From Crocinitomicaceae bacterium (GTDB lineage: Bacteria > Bacteroidota > Bacteroidia > Flavobacteriales_D > Crocinitomicaceae): 6,204 nucleotides of DNA. The position numbers and the translations under genes are program-made. The stretch spans positions 1 to 6,204 of the forward strand of contig NZQU01000081.1 of NCBI GenBank assembly GCA_002696025.1. The letters run 5' to 3'. The notes below the pieces were generated by a model. It did no database searches. It saw only the letters and a program-made list of their open reading frames with translations, and was not told the origin of the DNA. Position 1 is the stretch's first letter; each line of letters opens with the position of its first letter. Shown here piece after piece: positions 1 through 5,897 of the stretch.

Positions 1-675
1 AATCATAATATAACAATCGTAAGTGGACTTGCATATGGTATTGATATTTGTGCTCACACAAACAGCCTTGAAAATAACAATGAGACAATGGCTGTGCTTG
101 CTAACGGATTTGACTTTATATACCCGCGTTATCATAGAAACATTGCGCATAAAATTGCAAATAAAGGCCTTTTAATTTCAGAACATAGTTTAGGTACATC
201 TCCTCAAAAAGCTTTTTTTCCTAAAAGAAATAGAATAATTGCCGGTATAACTGATGCAACCATAATTGTAGAAAGCAATAAAAAGGGTGGTGCAATGATA
301 ACAGCCAGAATGGCAAATGACTATAATAGAGATGTATTTGCATTTCCAGGAGAAATTCAAAATCCACTTAAGGCAGGATGCAATCAATTGATTCAAGAAA
401 ACAAAGCTCATTTAATAACCTCTTGCTCAGATTTTTTAAACTTTATGAATTGGAATACTGACTTAATTAAAAAAGATATACCAAAGAAAACTGAAAAGCT
501 AAATAATATTGAAGTGAGGTTATTTAATATAATATCAAAAAATGATGGGCCTGTTAAAGTAAATAAAATAAAACTACTTAGCGGTCTATCTATTAAAGAA
601 ACCCAAACCATTCTCTTTTCTCTAGAATTAAAAGGTTTAATTAATCCTGGCCCTGGGCAAACTTTTTGGGCATAA
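1..675 (+). CDS. dprA: DNA processing protein DprA (Smf), 5'-truncated
   Basis: DprA binds single-stranded DNA in the cytoplasm and loads RecA onto it during natural transformation. The frame is open from base 1, so the window enters the gene mid-way; 224 residues are visible. The family is usually about 360-370 residues, so roughly 140 (the N-terminal SAM-like region and start of the Rossmann fold) lie outside. Visible Rossmann-fold motifs, counted from the first visible codon, are SGLAYGID (8-15), FPKRNRIIAG (73-82), GGAMITAR (96-103), FAFPG (113-117) and GCNQLI (126-131). The last ~55 residues look like the C-terminal winged-helix domain, with a helix-rich segment followed by the ending PGPGQTFWA. 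The internal ATG at 88 is not the start, because conserved DprA sequence precedes it. The gene converges on pruA. Family assignment is firm; a role in competence in this organism is inferred. Confidence 0.95.
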   Translation, partial: NHNITIVSGLAYGIDICAHTNSLENNNETMAVLANGFDFIYPRYHRNIAHKIANKGLLISEHSLGTSPQKAFFPKRNRIIAGITDATIIVESNKKGGAMITARMANDYNRDVFAFPGEIQNPLKAGCNQLIQENKAHLITSCSDFLNFMNWNTDLIKKDIPKKTEKLNNIEVRLFNIISKNDGPVKVNKIKLLSGLSIKETQTILFSLELKGLINPGPGQTFWA

Positions 676-700
676 AAAAGGCAGGTTTTCACCTGCCTTT
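674..700. terminator. Bidirectional intrinsic terminator between dprA and pruA
   Basis: A perfect 10-bp stem, AAAGGCAGGT (677-686) with ACCTGCCTTT (691-700), closes a 4-base loop (TTTC on +, GAAA on -). It begins right at the dprA stop codon. On the minus strand the stem runs into six Ts (complement of 674-679), the textbook layout for ending the pruA transcript. On the plus strand the tail is only TTT followed by GG, so termination of dprA from this hairpin may be weaker. The stem and tails are seen directly; function is inferred from the structure and its position between convergent genes. Confidence 0.85.
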
Positions 701-702
701 GG

Positions 703-775
703 TTCGTTTGATAAGAGTTTAGTTATAATTCAAACGAGAAAATTTTTCGTCTTTTCAATATTATAGACTCTTATC
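703..775. repeat. Interlocking inverted repeats in the convergent intergenic region
   Basis: Three complementary pairs overlap here. First, TCGTTTGA (704-711) matches TCAAACGA (730-737), extendable by a T-G pair at 703/738. Second, GATAAGAGT (710-718) matches ACTCTTATC (767-775), extendable to 12 bp (710-721 with 764-775) with one T-G pair. Third, 734-740 pairs with 744-750 around AAAATTTTT as a small hairpin that would nest inside the second. The first and second cross each other and share bases 710-711, so they must compete or form a pseudoknot-like fold. The role is unknown; a back-up terminator or 3'-UTR structure for either gene is the simplest reading. Confidence 0.5.
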
Positions 776-806
776 TTTTAAAATGGTTGCTTTATTTTTT
801 ATTTTT

Positions 807-2435
807 TTATCCTAAAAATGGATATTTATAATCTTGCGGGGTAACAAAGGTCTCTTTTATTGTTCTTGCAGACACCCATCTAGAAAGGTTCATTGGCGCT
901 CCGGCCTTATCATTTGTTCCGGAACCACGAGCCCCCCCAAATGGCTGTTGTCCAACAACAGCTCCCGTTGGTTTGTCATTTATATAAAAGTTCCCTGCTG
1001 CATTTTCAAGTTTTTTAGTTGCAAGTTGAATTGCATATCTATCTTGGGATAAGATAGAACCTGTTAAAGCATACTGTGAAGTTTTATCCACCAAATCTAG
1101 TGTTTTTTCAAAGTCTGTACTTGCGTAAACATATATAGTTAACACTGGTCCAAATATTTCCTCTACCATTGTTTTAAATGACGGATTTGTAGTTACCACA
1201 ACCGTTGGCTCGACAAAATATCCAATTTCATCATTACAGTTTCCTCCTATAATTATTTCTGCATCAGATGCTGATTTACAATAATCAAGGTACTCTTTTA
1301 TATTGTTAAAGGATTTCGAATCAATTACAGCATTTATAAAATTCGTTGTATCCTCTGGGCTTCCCATCTTAAAAGATCCAACTTGTTCTTTTAATATTTT
1401 TTTTACTTCTGGCCATATGTTTTCTGGTATATAGGCTCTAGAAGCAGCCGAGCATTTTTGCCCTTGGAACTCAAAAGATCCTCGAGATAGTGCTGTTGCC
1501 ACTTGAGATGGGATTGCAGAAGGATGAGCAACAACAAAGTCTTTACCTCCTGTTTCTCCAACCACTCTTGGATATGATTTATATTTTTCAATGTTATTCG
1601 CCATGTCTTTCCATAAGGTTCTGAATACATCTGTTGACCCTGTAAAGTGTAGTCCTGCAAAATCACTATGATTAAAAATTGCTTCTCCAGCAACTCTACC
1701 ACTAACAGTCACCATATTAATTACACCATCTGGTAAACCAGCTTCTTTAAATAAATCCATTATAACTTTTGCTGAATAAACCTGCGTTTGAGATGGCTTC
1801 CATACAATTACATTTCCCATCATAGCAGGGGCTGCACATAAATTTGCAGCTATAGAAGTAAAATTAAATGGTGTCAACGCAAAAACAAATCCCTCTAATG
1901 GTCGATATTCAAGTCTATTCCATATTCCTGGGGCTGATTCCGGTTGCTCTTTGTATATCTTGGTCATATACTGAACGTTAAATCTAAAAAAGTCAATCAT
2001 TTCACAAGCCGCATCAATTTCTGCTTGAAAAACATTTTTTGATTGACAAAGCATTGTTGCTGCATTCATCTTATCTCTGTATGGTCCAGCCAATAATTCT
2101 GCTGCTTTTAAAAAAATGGCAGCTCGCTCTTGCCATGGTGTTTGAGACCATTGTTCTCTGGCAGAAAGTGCTTTTTGAATAGCCAACTCAACATGTTTTA
2201 ATTCTCCAACATTATAATTTCCAATTATATGTTTGTGATTGTGAGGCGGGCTTATTGTTTTTTTGGTAGCTGTTCTAACCTCTTCTCCTCCAATATACAT
2301 AGGTATATCAATCGGGTCTTGGTTTTTCATGCTCTTATATACTTGTAATAAAGATTCTCTCTCTTTTGATTTGGGAGCATATGATTTAACGGGTTCGTTT
2401 TGCGCTACTGGAACACTAAAAAATGCATTTGACAT
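807..2435 (-). CDS. pruA: L-glutamate gamma-semialdehyde dehydrogenase (1-pyrroline-5-carboxylate dehydrogenase)
   Basis: This enzyme oxidises glutamate gamma-semialdehyde (in equilibrium with pyrroline-5-carboxylate) to glutamate with NAD+, the second step of proline breakdown, in the cytoplasm. The 542-residue protein is a complete aldehyde dehydrogenase. It shows the oxyanion-hole Asn191 in TPFNFT, the cofactor-binding WKPS (212-215), FTGS (264-267), the general base Glu294 in GETGGKDF, the catalytic Cys328 in GQKCSAASR, and EEIFGP (425-430). The C-terminal PFGGARGSGTNDKAG (499-512) closely resembles human ALDH4A1. Its length also fits that single-function group, not the bifunctional PutA of proteobacteria. 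The ATG at 2435 gives the normal N-terminus. No proline dehydrogenase partner is visible, so it would have to lie elsewhere. Also known as rocA. It stands alone, converging on dprA and diverging from the kinase gene. Confidence 0.96.
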   Translation of the reverse strand: MSNAFFSVPVAQNEPVKSYAPKSKERESLLQVYKSMKNQDPIDIPMYIGGEEVRTATKKTISPPHNHKHIIGNYNVGELKHVELAIQKALSAREQWSQTPWQERAAIFLKAAELLAGPYRDKMNAATMLCQSKNVFQAEIDAACEMIDFFRFNVQYMTKIYKEQPESAPGIWNRLEYRPLEGFVFALTPFNFTSIAANLCAAPAMMGNVIVWKPSQTQVYSAKVIMDLFKEAGLPDGVINMVTVSGRVAGEAIFNHSDFAGLHFTGSTDVFRTLWKDMANNIEKYKSYPRVVGETGGKDFVVAHPSAIPSQVATALSRGSFEFQGQKCSAASRAYIPENIWPEVKKILKEQVGSFKMGSPEDTTNFINAVIDSKSFNNIKEYLDYCKSASDAEIIIGGNCNDEIGYFVEPTVVVTTNPSFKTMVEEIFGPVLTIYVYASTDFEKTLDLVDKTSQYALTGSILSQDRYAIQLATKKLENAAGNFYINDKPTGAVVGQQPFGGARGSGTNDKAGAPMNLSRWVSARTIKETFVTPQDYKYPFLG

Positions 2436-2449
2436 ATCTTTTTTTTTGA

Positions 2450-2457
2450 CAAAATTA
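2450..2457 (-). promoter_or_regulatory. Candidate -7 element for pruA
   Basis: Read on the minus strand, this is TAATTTTG, a full match to the Bacteroidota -7 consensus TAnnTTTG, ending 14 bases before the pruA ATG. No TTG is found at the expected -33 distance, and the sequence is very AT-rich, so chance matches are likely. No Shine-Dalgarno sequence is present between it and the start. Confidence 0.4.
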
Positions 2458-2515
2458 AAAAATTACGCTTCTTTTTAAGATTAATTCATTTATACCTGTA
2501 TATATTTTATATTTA

Positions 2516-2550
2516 TTTGAACTGAATGTTATCTTTATAAACTAACTTTG
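2516..2550 (+). promoter_or_regulatory. Candidate promoter for the kinase-gap pair
   Basis: TAACTTTG (2543-2550) fully matches the Bacteroidota -7 consensus TAnnTTTG, and TTTG (2516-2519) lies 23 bases upstream as a possible -33 element, at the long end of the reported spacing. The implied leader before the ATG at 2565 is only about ten bases, with no Shine-Dalgarno sequence. A second, weaker -7 like sequence, TATCTTTA, lies at 2530-2537. A small inverted repeat, TATAC-CT-GTATA (2491-2502), sits just upstream and could be an operator, but it is too short to claim. Confidence 0.5.
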
Positions 2551-2564
2551 TTTGTGTTATTATA

Positions 2565-3545
2565 ATGAATAAACGCCCTTTTTTATTTAAATTATTAATC
2601 GCTATATTGAGCTCTTGGGCCATTATGATTATTTGGCTTTTAGTATTTGAGTGGTTGGTTTGGATGAATATTATACCTGGTCATCTCAAAATGTTTGTTT
2701 TTTTCTTTTTCTATCCATTATTTCTGGCGCCTCTCTTTTATTATATATTTCATAACAAAAAGGAAATAAGCTCTGATTTGTCCAAAGAAGATCATCCCCC
2801 GAATGAAAACCCAACAAATAATTTTCAAAAAGAATTTTTATCTAATCTTGCTCATGAGTTGAAAACTCCTTTATTTTCAATTCAGGGTTATATTTTAACT
2901 TTATTAGAGGGCGCAATGGAAAACCCTGAAACAAACAAACGTTTTTTAAAAAAAGCAGCGAAAGCAACTGATAGAATGACTTCATTAATTAAAGATCTTG
3001 ACTATTTAACAAAAATTGAAGTCAACCAAATAACTCTTGAAAAAACAACTTTTTACATACATGAGTTGTGTAAAGAAATATTTGAATCTCTAGAGTCTTT
3101 GTGTAAAGAAAAAAATATCACCTTCTCTCTTGTTGCTAAGGACCCTACGCTTCTAGTATTGGCTGATCGAAATAAAATTGGACAAGTTTTAACCAATCTG
3201 CTTATGAACTCCATTTCATATAATGTAGAGGGTGGTAAAACTGTAATTACAATTTTAAAAGTGAAAAACAAAGTGAAAATTACAATTGAAGATAATGGCC
3301 CTGGAATAGATGATGTTCACTTATCTCGTTTATTTGAGCGTTTTTATCGTGTTGAAAAAAGTAGAAATAGAAATAAGGGCGGCTCTGGGATTGGATTGTC
3401 TATTGTTAAACATATTTTAAATTCTCATGGCCAGGAAATCACTGTAAAAAGTAAATTAGAAAAAGGAACTTTGTTTACTTTTTTTCTTGATATTTCGAGG
3501 GGGGGCAAGGTTTTATATAGTACTTTAGAACAAACATATAATTAG
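2565..3545 (+). CDS. Two-TM sensor histidine kinase (PhoR/WalK-like HisKA-HATPase core)
   Basis: This is an inner-membrane sensor kinase of 326 residues that should autophosphorylate and pass phosphate to a response regulator. Two hydrophobic segments (about 8-33 and 41-62) form a membrane hairpin with only a short loop between them, so there is no room for an extracytoplasmic sensor domain. A short linker leads to the HisKA domain with the H-box NLAHELKTPL (phospho-acceptor His97). The ATPase domain has an N-box NLLMNSISYN (211-220), G1 DNGPGI (243-248), F-box LFERFYRVE (256-264) and G2 GGSGIGLSI (272-280), so all catalytic motifs are intact. About 16 residues follow the normal end of the domain, beginning at a run of seven Gs (3499-3505). 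No response regulator gene is adjacent. gap follows after four bases and is probably cotranscribed. The signal sensed cannot be told from sequence. Confidence 0.93.
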   Translation: MNKRPFLFKLLIAILSSWAIMIIWLLVFEWLVWMNIIPGHLKMFVFFFFYPLFLAPLFYYIFHNKKEISSDLSKEDHPPNENPTNNFQKEFLSNLAHELKTPLFSIQGYILTLLEGAMENPETNKRFLKKAAKATDRMTSLIKDLDYLTKIEVNQITLEKTTFYIHELCKEIFESLESLCKEKNITFSLVAKDPTLLVLADRNKIGQVLTNLLMNSISYNVEGGKTVITILKVKNKVKITIEDNGPGIDDVHLSRLFERFYRVEKSRNRNKGGSGIGLSIVKHILNSHGQEITVKSKLEKGTLFTFFLDISRGGKVLYSTLEQTYN

Positions 3546-3549
3546 CTTT

Positions 3550-4545
3550 ATGATTATAGGTATTAACGGTTTTGGTCGAATTGGGAGATGTATTGCGAGA
3601 TTGGCAATATCAAATAGTAAGATTCAAAAAATACATGTCAACGATCTTGCGGGTCAATCTGATCTGATGCACCTCCTAAAATACGATAGCATTCATGGTT
3701 CTCTAAAATTTTCTTTTGAATATAAAAACAATGATATTGTTTTCGAAAATGGAACTATTTTATCTTTTTCTAAACAAGCACAGCCTAAAAACATTCCTTG
3801 GAAAAAATCTGGTGCAGAAATTATTCTTGAATGTACTGGTCGTTTTTTAAGTGAACAAACTGCAAAAGATCATTTTATTGGAGGTGCAAAAAAAATAATT
3901 CTTTCTGCACCTGCTAAAGACGAAACAATTCCGTCGATTGTTCTTGGTATTAATAATGAAAAAATAACACCAGATAAATCTCTTTTTTCAAATGCCTCTT
4001 GTACAACCAATTGTGCCGCGCCATTAGTTTCAGTTATTAATAATTTAAGTAAAATTAATGCTTGTAATATTTCAACCATACACAGTTTTACTTCTGTTCA
4101 AAATATTCATGATGCACCACATAAAGACTTAAGAAGAGCAAGAGCCGCGTCCTTATCAATTATTCCAACATCAACTGGAGCAGTTAAAGCTATTGAACAA
4201 ATTTTTCCAGATTTAAAAAATAAAGTTTCTGGAGGCTGTTTTCGCGTTCCTGTCGCAAATGGATCTATCACAGAAATTATTCTTTCAACAGAAAACAATT
4301 TATCTATTGAAGAAATAAATAAGGCTATGAAAAAGGCTGCTAATGGGCACTTAAAAGGCATCTTAGGCTATACTGAAGAGCCTATCGTATCAACAGATAT
4401 TATTGGTTCTAAATATAGTTCTATTTATGATGCCCAATTAACCTCATCTGCCAATAAATTAATCAAAATATCTGGATGGTATGATAACGAAATGGGGTAT
4501 TCTAATCGAATGTTGGACTTGGCATTTATAATACACCAAAAATAA
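3550..4545 (+). CDS. gap: Glyceraldehyde-3-phosphate dehydrogenase, phosphorylating
   Basis: This cytoplasmic enzyme converts glyceraldehyde 3-phosphate, NAD+ and phosphate to 1,3-bisphosphoglycerate in glycolysis, and runs in reverse in gluconeogenesis. The 331-residue length is standard. Seen: the Rossmann start GINGFGRIGR (4-13), Asp32 in VNDL as expected for NAD preference, the catalytic ASCTTNC (Cys151), His178 in TIHSFT, PHKDLRRARAASLSIIP (190-206), Arg232 in FRVPV, LKGILGYTEEP (268-278) and the C-terminal WYDNEMGYSNR (310-320). Two departures from the commonest sequence are HSFT for HAYT and NEMGYS for NEWGYS; neither touches the catalytic pair. Erythrose-4-phosphate dehydrogenase is the main alternative in this superfamily, but the PHKDLRRARAA stretch fits GAPDH better. 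The start is four bases after the kinase stop, without a Shine-Dalgarno sequence, suggesting cotranscription and perhaps translational coupling. Confidence 0.95.
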   Translation: MIIGINGFGRIGRCIARLAISNSKIQKIHVNDLAGQSDLMHLLKYDSIHGSLKFSFEYKNNDIVFENGTILSFSKQAQPKNIPWKKSGAEIILECTGRFLSEQTAKDHFIGGAKKIILSAPAKDETIPSIVLGINNEKITPDKSLFSNASCTTNCAAPLVSVINNLSKINACNISTIHSFTSVQNIHDAPHKDLRRARAASLSIIPTSTGAVKAIEQIFPDLKNKVSGGCFRVPVANGSITEIILSTENNLSIEEINKAMKKAANGHLKGILGYTEEPIVSTDIIGSKYSSIYDAQLTSSANKLIKISGWYDNEMGYSNRMLDLAFIIHQK

Positions 4546-4555
4546 TTAAGCCCTG

Positions 4556-4591
4556 TTTTGCTTACTAATATAAATTGCTATTGTATCTTTA
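4556..4591 (+). promoter_or_regulatory. Candidate promoter for the lptB cluster
   Basis: TTTTG (4556-4560) and TATCTTTA (4584-4591, seven of eight positions of the TAnnTTTG site without its final G) are 23 bases apart, the same spacing as in the candidate kinase promoter. The -7 element ends only six bases before the lptB ATG at 4598, so a transcript started here would be leaderless or nearly so. The 52-bp gap between gap and lptB shows no convincing terminator, so read-through from gap is also possible. Confidence 0.4.
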
Positions 4592-4597
4592 CATTTA

Positions 4598-5329
4598 ATG
4601 AAGCTTCATACACAAGGAATATCAAAGTCATACGGAAAAGTAAGAGTCGTCAACAATGTGTCTATTGAGGTTAGCCAAGGTGAAATCGTTGGTCTCTTAG
4701 GTCCTAATGGTGCCGGTAAATCTACTTCATTTTACATGATTGTCGGTCTTGTTTCCCCAGAAAAGGGACGTGTATTGCTGGATAAAACGGACATTTCTTC
4801 TCTGCCAATGTATAAGAGAGCTCAGCTTGGAATTGGATATCTTCCTCAAGAGGTTTCTGTTTTCAGAAAACTAAGTGTTGAAGACAATATTATGGGCATT
4901 CTTGAAATGACACGATTAAATAAAAAAGAAAGGGCTGATAGACTTGAATTCTTATTAGATGAATTTAGCCTTAATAAGGTTAGAAAAAACTTAGGAAATA
5001 GTTTGTCCGGAGGTGAAAAAAGAAGAACGGAAATTGCCCGGGCTCTTGCAACCAACCCTAAGTTTTTGTTGTTAGACGAACCTTTTGCCGGAGTCGACCC
5101 TATAGCTGTAGAAGATATTCAGAAAATCATTTATAAATTAAAAGAAAAAAACATTGGTATCCTTATTACAGATCACAATGTTCAAGAAACCCTTTCTATT
5201 ACAAATCGTGCTTATCTTTTATTTGAAGGGGGCATATTAAAATCCGGAACCGCCAAGCAATTAGCTGAAGATGAGCAGGTTAAAAAGGTTTATTTAGGAC
5301 AGCATTTTAAATTAAACAACAATGTATAA
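4598..5329 (+). CDS. lptB: LPS export ABC transporter ATP-binding protein LptB
   Basis: LptB is the cytoplasmic ATPase of the LptB2FG complex, which pulls lipopolysaccharide out of the inner membrane and drives it across the periplasm to the outer surface. The 243-residue protein has the usual length. Motifs in order are Walker A GPNGAGKS (35-42), Q-loop Gln84 in YLPQE, the LptB-typical SVFRKLSVEDNI (87-98), signature LSGGE (136-140) followed by KRRTEIARAL, Walker B FLLLDEP (156-162, Glu161), D-loop FAGVDP (163-168) and switch His193 in ITDHNV. The FAGVDPIAVEDIQ segment and the QHFKL ending are characteristic of LptB rather than of amino-acid transporter ATPases (LivF/LivG). lptA and lptC, neighbours in proteobacteria, are absent here. 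The gene overlaps the next one by eight bases. Confidence 0.94.
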   Translation: MKLHTQGISKSYGKVRVVNNVSIEVSQGEIVGLLGPNGAGKSTSFYMIVGLVSPEKGRVLLDKTDISSLPMYKRAQLGIGYLPQEVSVFRKLSVEDNIMGILEMTRLNKKERADRLEFLLDEFSLNKVRKNLGNSLSGGEKRRTEIARALATNPKFLLLDEPFAGVDPIAVEDIQKIIYKLKEKNIGILITDHNVQETLSITNRAYLLFEGGILKSGTAKQLAEDEQVKKVYLGQHFKLNNNV

Positions 5330-5897
5330 ACTCCTTTTTTTTATATCTCTTTTTTTTATTTTTTCCGCATGTGGAAATGTAGAGGATAATTCAGCATCCA
5401 AAAAGAAAGATGATTCTGAATACAGTGAAGACTATTATAAATTTTCAAAAATTAATTTAAAAAAACATGGAATAATGGCATCCATAATGCTGCCAAATGA
5501 AACAGCAGGGATCGGTGCTGCAGAAATTCCAGAAATTATTCATGTTGATTCTGACTTTAGGTGGGAATTAAAGATTGGAAATAATTTTTCTTTACTTCTT
5601 GAAGATTTTGGCATCAACAATAGGCTTGTTAGTAAAATGATTGAAAAGTTAGAATCTCAAAAAAATGTTTACACTATAAAATTTTTAACTAAAACTCCTG
5701 AATTATTGGTTTACGAAAAAACCATTAGAAAACATGAGTCTACATCTAATAAGCAAAAGAAAACCTATCACATCTATAGTCAAAAAAAAATAAATAATGT
5801 TATTTATGAAATAAAAAATTCTGACAATGGAAATACGAAAGATGTTGTTTTATATATGCAAAAAAGCATTGCATCAATTAAAAGTTTGAAAAAATGA
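5322..5897 (+). CDS. Predicted lipoprotein of unknown function in the lptB-mrp cluster
   Basis: I do not recognise this 191-residue protein. Residues 1-17 form a lipoprotein signal peptide: Lys3, a hydrophobic stretch of Leu, Phe and Ile, then the lipobox FSAC with Cys17 as the lipidation site. A charged, Ser/Asp/Lys-rich linker (about 18-45) follows, then a more ordered part. The segment LPNETAGIGAAEIPEI (57-72) looks like a family-conserved core, though this is a guess, and WELKIGNNFSLLLEDFG (81-97) suggests beta strands. The C-terminal half is lysine-rich with no transmembrane segment, so the protein should be membrane-anchored and facing the periplasm or cell surface. Its start overlaps the end of lptB by eight bases and its stop overlaps the mrp start (ATGA), so the three genes are very probably one transcript with coupled translation. 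A link to envelope assembly is only suggested by lptB. Confidence 0.85.
   Translation: MYKLLFFISLFFIFSACGNVEDNSASKKKDDSEYSEDYYKFSKINLKKHGIMASIMLPNETAGIGAAEIPEIIHVDSDFRWELKIGNNFSLLLEDFGINNRLVSKMIEKLESQKNVYTIKFLTKTPELLVYEKTIRKHESTSNKQKKTYHIYSQKKINNVIYEIKNSDNGNTKDVVLYMQKSIASIKSLKK

Noticed and set aside
88..675. A complete 195-residue DprA starting at the ATG at 88
   Set aside because: The same frame is open to base 1 and encodes the conserved SGLAYGID motif upstream, so the gene is cut by the window edge and 88 is an internal Met.
1403..1702. Minus-strand 99-residue open frame inside pruA
   Set aside because: It lies in a different frame within a fully conserved aldehyde dehydrogenase gene and shows no recognisable motif.
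2491..2502. TATAC-CT-GTATA as a stand-alone operator feature
   Set aside because: A 5-bp AT-rich inverted repeat is easily expected by chance in this composition; it is mentioned only as context for the divergent region.
4107..4361. Minus-strand 84-residue open frame opposite gap
   Set aside because: It is antisense to a highly conserved coding stretch of gap, with no start signal or family resemblance, so it is a shadow frame.
4549..4564. Possible terminator after gap (AAGC...GCTT)
   Set aside because: It has only a 4-bp stem with an 8-base loop and no following T run, too weak to call.
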